Positions 1 to 5,970 of a stretch of 5,978 nucleotides of DNA are shown here, in pieces (position 1 is the stretch's first letter; every line of letters starts with the position of its first letter). The notes beneath the pieces are model-generated. The model made no database searches. It worked only from the letters and a program-made list of their open reading frames with translations, and was not told the origin of the DNA. Source of the stretch: Methylomarinum sp. (GTDB lineage: Bacteria > Pseudomonadota > Gammaproteobacteria > Methylococcales > Methylomonadaceae). The position numbers were made by a program, and so were the translations under genes. The DNA is taken from NCBI GenBank assembly GCA_013139755.1, contig WTAG01000722.1:1-5978 (forward strand), read 5' to 3'.

Positions 1-955
1 TATTGTCAGGTCAGCTGAGGGCGAGGTATTAAAGATTGTCGAAGAAAAAGATGCTAATACAGAGGAAAAGTTAATTACTGAAGGTAATACCGGGATTATT
101 GCGGCTCCCGGTAATTTATTAACGCAGTGGTTATCTAAACTGGGTAATAGTAATGCGCAAGGTGAGTTTTATTTAACCGATATCATTGAAATGGCAGTAA
201 ATGATGGTATTGAGGTAAAAACAAATCAACCAGACTGTCAGGATGAAGTGTTAGGGATAAATGATCGCAGTCAGTTGGCTCATCTTGAGAGAGTATATCA
301 ATTGCAACAAGCTCAAAGCTTAATGCAACATGGCGTAACCTTAAGAGATCCGGCAAGAGTCGATGTGCGGGGTGGGTTTAAGCATTTAGGTCAGGATATA
401 GAGGTAGATGTTAATGTGCTATTTGAAGGTATTAATAGTATAGGTAATAACGTGATTATTGGTGCCAATTGTATTTTAAAGAATGCGGTGATTGCCGATG
501 ATGTGGAAATATTAGCAAATTGTGTTATTGAAGATGCGGTTGTTGGTGAGCATAGCCGGATAGGGCCTTTTGCACGATTAAGACCTCAAGCTGAATTAGC
601 CAGTGAAGTCCATATAGGAAATTTTGTAGAGATTAAAAAATCAACTGTCGCAACAGGTAGTAAAATAAATCATCTTAGCTATATTGGTGATGCTACTATT
701 GGTAGTAAAGTTAATATTGGCGCGGGAACCATCACCTGTAACTACGATGGTGTAAATAAATTTAGAACGGTGATTGAGGATGAAGCTTTTATAGGCTCAG
801 ATACTCAATTAATAGCACCTGTTACCGTTAGAAAAGGCGCTACCATTGGTGCTGGGTCAACAATTACAAAAGATACACCAGAAGATCAATTAACACTTTC
901 AAGACCTAAGCAAATGAGTATTAGTAACTGGCAAAGACCAGTGAAGAAAACGTAG
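1..955 (+). CDS. glmU: Bifunctional UDP-N-acetylglucosamine pyrophosphorylase / glucosamine-1-phosphate N-acetyltransferase GlmU, 3' part
   Basis: Partial gene, cut at the left edge; full codons begin at base 2 and the stop TAG is at 953-955. GlmU makes UDP-GlcNAc for peptidoglycan and LPS in the cytoplasm: its C-terminal half acetylates glucosamine-1-phosphate and its N-terminal half adds UMP. The 317 residues visible match E. coli GlmU (456 aa) from about residue 142. They include the end of the uridyltransferase domain (VEEKDA, NTGI, NAQGEFYLTDII), the linker NDRSQLAHLERVYQ, and a left-handed beta-helix of hexapeptide repeats with RDPAR, GPFARLRP, GNFVEIKK, NIGAGTITCNYDG and GSDTQLIAPV. 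The His of NHLSYIGD (codon 671-673) matches the catalytic base of the acetyltransferase. The tail ends in RPVKK as in E. coli. The ATG at 191 is internal, because the frame stays open and GlmU-like up to the edge. glmS does not follow; the next gene is convergent. Confidence 0.97.
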   Translation, partial: IVRSAEGEVLKIVEEKDANTEEKLITEGNTGIIAAPGNLLTQWLSKLGNSNAQGEFYLTDIIEMAVNDGIEVKTNQPDCQDEVLGINDRSQLAHLERVYQLQQAQSLMQHGVTLRDPARVDVRGGFKHLGQDIEVDVNVLFEGINSIGNNVIIGANCILKNAVIADDVEILANCVIEDAVVGEHSRIGPFARLRPQAELASEVHIGNFVEIKKSTVATGSKINHLSYIGDATIGSKVNIGAGTITCNYDGVNKFRTVIEDEAFIGSDTQLIAPVTVRKGATIGAGSTITKDTPEDQLTLSRPKQMSISNWQRPVKKT

Positions 956-975
956 CTACTTAATTAGAATATCAG

Positions 976-1004
976 GCTCTGTTATTATTTTCTAATGACA
1001 GAGC
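976..1004. terminator. Hairpin between convergent glmU and cyclase gene
   Basis: Arms 976-987 and 993-1004 form a 12-bp stem around a 5-base loop (988-992). The outer 7 bp (GCTCTGT/ACAGAGC) are perfect; the plus-strand RNA has one G.U pair, which becomes a C-A mismatch on the minus strand. It starts 20 bases after the glmU stop and covers the last codons of the minus-strand cyclase. Position and symmetry suggest transcription termination for glmU and perhaps both genes, but neither strand has a clean T-tract after the stem, so it is not a textbook intrinsic terminator. Confidence 0.45.
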
Positions 1005-2292
1005 ATTGGTTTCGACCTTGTTCTTTGGATTGATATAAAGCTTGATCAGCGCGTTCAAATACAGATACATCCGTATCATCTTCAGAAAACTGACTCATTC
1101 CGCATGAAATGGTGAGGTTTATAGAATCGCCATGATGATTAAAGCCAGAGTTAGCAATAATAATTCTTATTTTTTCCGCCATAACCATTGCTTCATCTGA
1201 GTTAGTATTGGGTAGAATCATGATAAATTCTTCACCACCATAACGGGCGATAAAATCCGGCTTTCTAGAGTTTTTTTCGATGAGTTGAGCAACTAGAGCT
1301 AATGTTTTATCTCCTGCTTTATGTCCAAAATGATCATTGATTAACTTAAATAGATCTATATCCCAGAGCAGTAGAGTGAGGGGTGTCTTATAACGTTGCC
1401 AGTTCTGGAATTCAATTGAAATTCGTTCGTCATAAGCTAAGCGATTAGGTAAGTTGGTTAATGCATCTCTATAAGCCTTATCGTGGGTTAACTTAAGGTT
1501 GTTACGAAGAGATTTTACTTCAATCTCCATATCCTGCAGTTTTTCAGACATGGAGGAAATTTTTTTTTGAGATTCTTTTTGGTGAATATCTTCAATCTTT
1601 CTATGCTTATGAAAATGAATGTTTAATTCTTTGAGGTGCTGGTTTATATTTTCTTGTAATGATGACAGCTCTATTGCATGGTCTGAGCAGTTTTTAATAT
1701 TATCAACTTGTTGTGCAATTATATTGTCAAAATCATCCATGTTTCCAATGGATTGAGTATTTGACTCAGATGCATCTTGCGTGATTTCTTCAAGTGAGTC
1801 TAAATGATTTGAAATGTCGAATAAAAAAGACTCAACACTAAGCTGTTCAGTAAGAGCATTGTTTTTTATATTAACAAGCAGAGAGAGAGATGAATCAATA
1901 ATTTTTTTATAAGTACTATCATCTAATTCGCCTTGAATTCTTTTTTTCAAAAGAGCACATTGGCCCTGAAATTTAAGCGGAATATCTGATTCAGAAAGTA
2001 AGGTGTTAAGGCGTGTTATGAAATATTTTTTTTGATCTTGATCTCTATTCTGGTCGGCTAGAAGGAGGGGGGTATTCTGTATGCGTTCATTATTAGCAAT
2101 GTGAGTTAGAGTTTTAGATAGAGCGAATAATTCGGGATGTAGTTGTAAATGGCTTGCACCTTGTTTAAGGTTTTTACTGATATTAATAAGGTGCGGATCA
2201 AGTTGCTCATTAGAGCCTTGAGTATAAAATGCAAATTGAAGAATCAATTTATACAGTAATTTTTCTGAATCAGATTGAGAGATAGAATTCAT
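985..2292 (-). CDS. Diguanylate cyclase (GGEEF) with alpha-helical N-terminal region, shorter paralogue
   Basis: A 435-aa soluble protein with no signal peptide or membrane segment, predicted to make c-di-GMP from two GTP in the cytoplasm. The C-terminal GGDEF-family domain (about 270-435) has DALTNLPNR (276-284), the metal-binding WDID (Asp311, Asp313), FGHKAGD (322-328), the active-site GGEEF (352-356) and an inhibitory RxxD site, RKPD (343-346), exactly five residues before it. All expected catalytic residues are present, so it should be active and product-inhibited. Residues 1-170 are alpha-helical and resemble the neighbouring cyclase, including P.KFQ.Q...LK.R near 105-118; about 210-275 is a charged coiled-coil-like stretch leading into the catalytic domain. 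I believe this fits the 'DGCcoil' type of N-terminal region, but that name is from memory. The start has no recognisable Shine-Dalgarno; an in-frame TAA lies 9 bases upstream, so ATG 2292 is the first possible ATG. It follows the paralogue after 168 bases. Confidence 0.94.
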   Translation of the reverse strand: MNSISQSDSEKLLYKLILQFAFYTQGSNEQLDPHLINISKNLKQGASHLQLHPELFALSKTLTHIANNERIQNTPLLLADQNRDQDQKKYFITRLNTLLSESDIPLKFQGQCALLKKRIQGELDDSTYKKIIDSSLSLLVNIKNNALTEQLSVESFLFDISNHLDSLEEITQDASESNTQSIGNMDDFDNIIAQQVDNIKNCSDHAIELSSLQENINQHLKELNIHFHKHRKIEDIHQKESQKKISSMSEKLQDMEIEVKSLRNNLKLTHDKAYRDALTNLPNRLAYDERISIEFQNWQRYKTPLTLLLWDIDLFKLINDHFGHKAGDKTLALVAQLIEKNSRKPDFIARYGGEEFIMILPNTNSDEAMVMAEKIRIIIANSGFNHHGDSINLTISCGMSQFSEDDTDVSVFERADQALYQSKEQGRNQCSVIRK

Positions 2293-2460
2293 TTTAAAGC
2301 ATTAAATAATCAGATCATTTAGTTAGTGTATCAGCTTTCTGCTGCAGCATGCCGTATAAAAAACTTACAAAGTGTGTGGAAATATTCAACAGGGCTTTAA
2401 AACCAAGCGTAAAAAAGAATAAATGAAGGCTCTAATAATTTTAAAAGCCCATTGTATAAA
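2293..2460. other. Spacer between the two cyclase genes
   Basis: These 168 bases hold no convincing gene. Apart from the terminator candidate at 2411-2450, the leader of the downstream cyclase contains a small GC-richer patch at about 2331-2352 with palindromes GCTGCAGC and GCATGC and a short CAGC/GCTG hairpin. I see no promoter with both a good -35 and a good -10 box, and no c-di-GMP riboswitch-like sequence. No frame encodes a remnant of the N-terminal KWKDKYFDLLD segment that the downstream paralogue lacks. Confidence 0.5.
2411..2450 (-). terminator. Weak intrinsic terminator candidate after the longer cyclase gene
   Basis: Read on the minus strand, 11 bases after the TAA of the longer cyclase, GGCTTTTA pairs imperfectly with TAGAGCC (one G.U, one mismatch; 2428-2449). 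A T-rich run ending in six Ts (2416-2411) follows. The stem is weak, so termination would be partial and some read-through into the next cyclase is possible. An alternative longer-range pairing of GGGCTTTTAAAA with TTTTAAAGCCC (about 2391-2450) also exists. Confidence 0.35.
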
Positions 2461-3978
2461 TTAGTTTACTACACATTGATTTCTACCATTGTTTTTAGCT
2501 TCATATAGCGCTTTGTCTGCACGGTTAAAAGCGGATTCACCGGTGTCATCTTTAGTAAACTGTGTAATACCACAAGAAATGGTAATTGATATTTTTTTAC
2601 CGTTAGAATTAAATGCTGTTTTTTCTATAACATTACGTAATTTATCTGCTGCTAAAAGAGCTGATTGAACATCAGTATCTGATAATAGCATGGTGAACTC
2701 TTCACCACCAAACCTGGAAACAAAATCTGTTTCTCTGCAATGATTAGAGAGTAATTTAGATATTAGAATGAGTGTCTTATCCCCTGCCTTATGACCAAAG
2801 GTATCATTAATATGTTTTAATAAATCAATATCCCATATGAGTATAGAGAGCGGCGTATTATAGCGTTTTGATCGTGCTAGTTCAGTGGCAAATCGTTCAT
2901 CATAAGCCAAGCGGTTAGGCAAACCAGTTAATGGGTCATGTAAAGAAGTTTTGTGCGCTGCGCTTAACTTGACCTTTAGCTGTTTAGATTCTTGCTCCAT
3001 TTCATTAATCTTTAAGGTTAATGATTCTAATTCATGATGAATTTGATTGCGCTCAAGCTCTTCCCCTGTACGATGATTATGAATTTGTTGCGCAATGTCT
3101 GCTAGACGACTATGAATGATTTTTTTTAATGGTTCTAGCTGAGTGGCATCTTCAGAGGTTTGCTGTAAATCAAGCATTTGTGATGATACCGACTGATCAA
3201 GTTGATTACGTTTCTTTGCTGATGATTTTGAAGTTGAATTAGTGCCTGAGACCTTGCCTCCTAATTCGGTAAGTTGATCAGTTAGCTGGGTCAGAAATGC
3301 TGCCATTTCCTGATGCTCTGATTGAAAATGTTTTTTGATTTGAAACAGCAAAGAAACTGTTTCATCAAGCGCTGTAGTAATAGATAAATTGCTATATAAC
3401 CTGTCTTTTAGATCCTTAGCCTGAGATTGGAATTTAGCGGGTACTTCAGTGCCTTCTAATAGTGCAAGTAGTTGTGTATTGATGGCATCAGCATCTATCG
3501 GTAGATCTTTTAATGTAGGTTCAAGGTGTTGAATGCCATCAATTTGATCAATGATGGCTACGAATAAATACTGGGAATTGGGGTATTCATTCTTTTCAAA
3601 CTTTGCTTCGATGAGCTGGAAATCTTTTTTATGATCAGGAAAATGATAAAATAGAAATTCAAAAAGTAAAGTGGCATCAAGCTTAGTTTCTTCAAGCGCA
3701 TTTTCTTCGAGTGTCATTAATGCATTGGAAAATTTTTCTAATTCAATCTTTAATTGATCACTTTTTAAACCGCTCTTAAGTTGATTCCTAATTGCAAGTA
3801 AGTAAGGGTCTAAATCTTTATTAAAACCGGTAGTTGCAAGGGATAAACGAACAATGGTTTTACAAAGCAGGACTTCGTTATCCAGCTGAGACTTTAGTTT
3901 TTCTTCATTTTCATCCAGCAAGTCAAAATATTTATCTTTCCATTTATCAGGGTTATTTTGTTTGCTAAAAATACTCAT
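2461..3978 (-). CDS. Diguanylate cyclase (GGEEF) with alpha-helical N-terminal region, longer paralogue
   Basis: A 505-aa soluble protein without signal peptide or membrane helix, predicted to synthesise c-di-GMP. The catalytic domain (about 343-505) shows DPLTGLPNR (348-356), WDID (Asp383, Asp385), FGHKAGD (394-400), RxxD inhibitory site RETD (415-418) and GGEEF (424-428); all key residues are intact. The N-terminal part starts with a charged helix (DKWKDKYFDLLDENEEKL), then a helical region to about 240 with P.KFQ.Q...LK.R (180-193), a Ser/Thr/Lys-rich linker (about 241-265), and a coiled-coil-like helix (about 285-343). It aligns with the adjacent 435-aa cyclase over most of its length; the catalytic domains align without gaps at about 56% identity by hand count. 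The start at 3978 has a modest TAGG 8 bases upstream. It lies 89 bases after dsbA on the same strand. From memory, P. aeruginosa DgcH (PA5487) lies near dsbA (PA5489), so this may be its positional counterpart; orthology is unproven. Confidence 0.95.
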   Translation of the reverse strand: MSIFSKQNNPDKWKDKYFDLLDENEEKLKSQLDNEVLLCKTIVRLSLATTGFNKDLDPYLLAIRNQLKSGLKSDQLKIELEKFSNALMTLEENALEETKLDATLLFEFLFYHFPDHKKDFQLIEAKFEKNEYPNSQYLFVAIIDQIDGIQHLEPTLKDLPIDADAINTQLLALLEGTEVPAKFQSQAKDLKDRLYSNLSITTALDETVSLLFQIKKHFQSEHQEMAAFLTQLTDQLTELGGKVSGTNSTSKSSAKKRNQLDQSVSSQMLDLQQTSEDATQLEPLKKIIHSRLADIAQQIHNHRTGEELERNQIHHELESLTLKINEMEQESKQLKVKLSAAHKTSLHDPLTGLPNRLAYDERFATELARSKRYNTPLSILIWDIDLLKHINDTFGHKAGDKTLILISKLLSNHCRETDFVSRFGGEEFTMLLSDTDVQSALLAADKLRNVIEKTAFNSNGKKISITISCGITQFTKDDTGESAFNRADKALYEAKNNGRNQCVVN

Positions 3979-4067
3979 CGAATGAACCTAAAAATTTAGT
4001 TGTTAACTGAATGAATTACTTGCTTTCATGTAAAAGAAATCCTTGGCATGAACATAAAGATAATGAT

Positions 4068-4676
4068 TTATTTTGCTTGCGATTCTTGTTGAATTAAACG
4101 ATTTATCACTTCAATCATATTCTTTTGTGATTTAGCAAGAGGGCCATTGGTTTTATACTTACCATTAATAATAATAGCAGGAACGCCAGTAATACCATAG
4201 CGTGGAGCCATTGCTTTTGCTTGACGCAATTTTGCATCAATTAAGAAAGAGTTAAAGGTATTATGAAATTCAGTTTCATCCACACCATGTGCGATAAAAA
4301 ATTGAGCTAACTGATCTTCTGTTGTTAATTTTTGTTTCTTATTTTGAATGGCATCAAAGAAATCTTCGTGGACTTTATCTACTACCCCCAATGCTTCTGC
4401 AACAAAATAAGCTTTTGCATGTTTCCCCCACAAGCTGCTAAATACAGCTGGTTGGCGGATAAACTCAACATTATCAGGCAGTGTTTTTAACCAGTTGGCT
4501 AGTACAGGTTCAAAACTATAACAATGAGGGCAACCATACCAAAAGAATTCAATAATTTCTATTTTGTCTTTATTTTGAGTAGGCTGGGCGGGTGATAAGG
4601 TTTCATAACCTAGAGGTTCTGCTTGTGATGCAGTGACAAATGAAATAAATAAAAGAAAGATGAGTTTTTTTAACAT
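4068..4676 (-). CDS. dsbA: Periplasmic thiol:disulfide interchange protein DsbA
   Basis: DsbA puts disulfide bonds into exported proteins in the periplasm and is normally reoxidised by the membrane protein DsbB, which is not in this window. The 202-aa protein has a signal peptide, MLKKLIFLLFISFVTASQA, with likely cleavage before EPLGYE. The thioredoxin fold carries the active-site CPHC (Cys49, Cys52, in FFWYGCPHCYSFEP) and the cis-proline loop GITGVP (Pro166). The central helical insert is present and the length is usual for the family. The reading frame also opens with an ATG at 4706, ten codons earlier. The ATG at 4676 is preferred because GGAG (4686-4689) sits 9 bases upstream and the signal peptide then begins with MLKK; the 4706 ATG has no ribosome site. 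Downstream on the same strand come the two cyclases, with no obvious terminator between. DsbA next to cytochrome c4 is a familiar gammaproteobacterial neighbourhood. Confidence 0.96.
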   Translation of the reverse strand: MLKKLIFLLFISFVTASQAEPLGYETLSPAQPTQNKDKIEIIEFFWYGCPHCYSFEPVLANWLKTLPDNVEFIRQPAVFSSLWGKHAKAYFVAEALGVVDKVHEDFFDAIQNKKQKLTTEDQLAQFFIAHGVDETEFHNTFNSFLIDAKLRQAKAMAPRYGITGVPAIIINGKYKTNGPLAKSQKNMIEVINRLIQQESQAK

Positions 4677-4689
4677 TTTAAAGCGCTCC
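4677..4689 (-). promoter_or_regulatory. Ribosome binding site that decides the dsbA start
   Basis: On the minus strand GGAG (4689-4686) is followed by 9 bases and then the ATG at 4676. The TAA that closes the upstream membrane-protein-like frame is at 4680-4678, one base before this ATG, an arrangement typical of translationally coupled genes. Confidence 0.7.
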
Positions 4690-4990
4690 GTAAGAGTGAA
4701 TTCCATATAAAAACATATTCATGCCAAGTAATGCAAATAGGGGGACAAAAATTCCAATAAAAGATCGCTAAGCCTTTGATTAAACGCATATGTAGCAAAT
4801 GACGTAACTTAGAAACAATAGAGATCACGCTTATTTGGAGTGCAAACCCCCCTATAAACTAAGCTTCAGTAAGTAATAATATACCAAGTATGGTTGCTAA
4901 AGTGAAAAATGCAAATCTCACGGCAATAGAGATGTACATAACATCTTTAGGAAACGATAGTTCAACTAAGGGGGTTACTGACAGTGACAA
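4678..4990 (-). pseudogene. Possible decayed membrane-protein gene just upstream of dsbA
   Basis: No intact gene fits here, but the minus strand reads as pieces of one hydrophobic protein. From 4990 to a TAG at 4861-4859 it gives about 43 residues including RFAFFTLATILGILLL. After the TAG the same frame continues with FIGGFALQISVISIV, then a basic stretch SKLRHLLHMRLIKGLAI. Removing one T from the four-T run at 4762-4759 carries it on as FIGIFVPLFALLGMN, ending ...YGIHSYGAL with TAA one base before the dsbA ATG. One nonsense codon and one frameshift would thus disrupt a two- or three-helix product. I see no good start codon or ribosome site; the 5' end is unclear or lost (TTG 4990 and ATG 4939 are in frame). 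I do not recognise the family. Caution: a T-rich strand gives hydrophobic translations by composition alone, so this could be chance. Confidence 0.35.
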
Positions 4991-5086
4991 TTAGTAACTT
5001 GGCAGTAATGTAAATGAAAAAACGTATTACAAGTTACAGGCAGGAATAAGCTAAAAACGAGAACACAAGATGTTGCTTGTGGTATG

Positions 5087-5143
5087 GGCAAGACAGGCCT
5101 AGGACAAATTGGGTGCAGTCAGGACTCTTACCTGGCCTGTGCC
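5087..5143. other. GC-rich foldable block of unknown role
   Basis: This patch stands out by composition: 36 of the 63 bases at 5081-5143 are G or C in an otherwise AT-rich spacer. It can form a long stem pairing GGC, ACAGGCC and AGG (5087-5103) with CCT, GGCCTGT and GCC (5131-5143), 13 pairs broken by an AAG bulge and a single T bulge. A competing 6-bp hairpin, GTCAGG (5118-5123) with CCTGGC (5131-5136) around ACTCTTA, uses the same 3' bases, so the two folds exclude each other. It matches no tRNA or riboswitch I know, including the c-di-GMP classes. It could be a small RNA, a leader structure in read-through from the cytochrome gene, a short repeat element, or chance. Confidence 0.3.
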
Positions 5144-5159
5144 AATAGTATATTTGAGC

Positions 5160-5200
5160 TCTGTTTGATGAGCAAGCAAAGGCATTGCTCATCAAACAGA
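5160..5200. terminator. Perfect 16-bp hairpin directly after the cytochrome c4 gene
   Basis: TCTGTTTGATGAGCAA (5160-5175) and its exact reverse complement (5185-5200) enclose a 9-base loop. The stem begins five bases after the cytochrome stop codon on the minus strand. On that strand the T-run (5205-5201) comes before the stem and no T-run follows, so it lacks the release signal of a standard intrinsic terminator; on the plus strand it is followed by As. It may still end the cytochrome transcript, pause RNA polymerase, or protect the mRNA 3' end. Confidence 0.5.
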
Positions 5201-5205
5201 AAAAA

Positions 5206-5883
5206 TTACTTCATCATAGATATGCTATAGGAAACGGCTTGAATTTCTTTTTTAGACATTCTTTTAGCAATCATATGCATCATATTGTCAGATGTGTTGC
5301 TACGAACCCCATTTTTAAAATCAGTGAGTGATTTAATTAGATAATCAGCATGCTGTCCTTGTATAGAAGGAAATGCAGAGGGTTTGTTTCCGTCACCATG
5401 TGGTCCGTGACAGGCGATACAGGCAGAGACTTCTGTTTCAAGATTACCATTGCGATAGAGATCATTACCTAAAGCAATTAATGCGTCTACTTCTGCTGAG
5501 TTGTCTTTATTATCTTCATCTTCATCTTCATCTTCATCAAGATCTAAGATAGGTAATGGATTAGCTGACACCTTTTGTGATGCGTAGTAAGCTGAAATAT
5601 CTTTGATAGATTGATCATCCAGTCCCATGGCTAGAGGTGCCATCATCGGAGCATTCCGGTTGTTATCCTTAAAAGCATGTAATTGTGCTACGAGGTAACC
5701 TGCATGTTGACCAGCAAGTTTAGGGAAGCCGGGCACCATACTATTTCCCTCTTCACCATGACAACCAGCGCAGCTTTCGGCTTTTGATTTACCAATGGCG
5801 ATATTGCCTTCTGCATGAGTTAAGCCAGGTGCTATTGAAAATGCAAGAGATATTGAAAGAGCAAGCAAATTTTTAATCATCAT
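5206..5883 (-). CDS. Di-haem cytochrome c4, periplasmic
   Basis: A 225-aa exported cytochrome expected to carry electrons in the periplasm, typically from the bc1 complex to terminal oxidases. The signal peptide (about 1-24) likely ends at LTHA before EGN. Two class I cytochrome c domains follow: the first has CAGCH (38-42) and a haem-ligand Met in APMM (79-82 region); the second has CIACH (155-159) and a Met in DNMM (199-202). Each has the FPxLxGQHAxYL-like motif typical of c4 (53-64, 171-182). Between the domains lies a very acidic linker, DLDEDEDEDEDNKD (114-127), encoded partly by four perfect GATGAA repeats; the c4 proteins I know have no such stretch. Start: ATG 5883 and the adjacent ATG 5880 are both possible. 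AGGGG (5891-5887) is 3 bases from the first and 6 from the second, so 5880 may be the used start. The gene is divergent from the probable engB; haem attachment needs the Ccm machinery, not present here. Confidence 0.93.
   Translation of the reverse strand: MMIKNLLALSISLAFSIAPGLTHAEGNIAIGKSKAESCAGCHGEEGNSMVPGFPKLAGQHAGYLVAQLHAFKDNNRNAPMMAPLAMGLDDQSIKDISAYYASQKVSANPLPILDLDEDEDEDEDNKDNSAEVDALIALGNDLYRNGNLETEVSACIACHGPHGDGNKPSAFPSIQGQHADYLIKSLTDFKNGVRSNTSDNMMHMIAKRMSKKEIQAVSYSISMMK
5515..5538 (-). repeat. (GATGAA)x4 in-frame hexanucleotide repeat
   Basis: Four perfect tandem hexamers (TTCATC on the plus strand) encode Asp-Glu repeats at residues 116-123 of the cytochrome, between its two haem domains. 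The unit is a multiple of three, so slippage would change the linker by two residues per unit without breaking the frame. Confidence 0.95.
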
Positions 5884-5933
5884 GTTCCCCTAAGGAGTCT
5901 GTGTTATTTGAGGCTGATTTTGTATATTGCCTA

Positions 5934-5951
5934 TATAATAGCCGAATTATA
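5934..5951. promoter_or_regulatory. Overlapping divergent -10 boxes between cytochrome c4 and engB
   Basis: A consensus TATAAT lies on the plus strand at 5934-5939 and another on the minus strand at 5951-5946, separated by six bases, making an 18-base inverted repeat. The plus box would start transcription near 5946, about 25 bases before the ATG at 5971. The minus box would start near 5939, about 55 bases before the cytochrome start. Each predicted start site falls in or next to the other box. No good -35 is seen on either strand at 16-18 bases (TTCATC at best on the minus strand), so an activator may be needed or one box may be fortuitous. Confidence 0.4.
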
Positions 5952-5970
5952 CATTCTACGCGAGATAACG

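Noticed and set aside
191..955. A separate 254-aa acyltransferase gene starting at ATG 191
   Set aside because: The frame stays open to base 2 and the upstream codons match the GlmU uridyltransferase domain, so the ATG is internal to glmU.
2299..2355. A short upstream frame MLQQKADTLTK in the leader of the shorter cyclase, as a regulatory leader peptide
   Set aside because: Only 11 codons with no ribosome site and no pairing logic to the downstream start.
4677..4706. dsbA starting at ATG 4706 with ten extra N-terminal residues
   Set aside because: No ribosome site precedes it, it would place a charged MEFTLTERFK ahead of the signal peptide, and the ATG at 4676 has GGAG at good spacing.
4042..4728. 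An 11-bp inverted repeat flanking dsbA (CTTGGCATGAA at 4042-4052, TTCATGCCAAG at 4718-4728), as mobile-element ends
   Set aside because: It is short, the match does not extend, there are no flanking target duplications or transposase, and a chance match of this length over about 700 AT-rich bases is not very rare.
2293..5205. A c-di-GMP riboswitch in the spacers near the cyclases
   Set aside because: None of the conserved core sequences of the known c-di-GMP aptamer classes can be seen on either strand.
5018..5230. Plus-strand open frame through the GC-rich block (Met at 5084, start MGKTGLGQIGC)
   Set aside because: It runs through the perfect hairpin and into the cytochrome gene antisense, has no ribosome site, and its sequence does not look like a protein.
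5900..5925. An FNR/Anr site upstream of cytochrome c4 (TTGAG....ATTTT at about 5908)
   Set aside because: The second half-site does not match ATCAA; only one half resembles the consensus.
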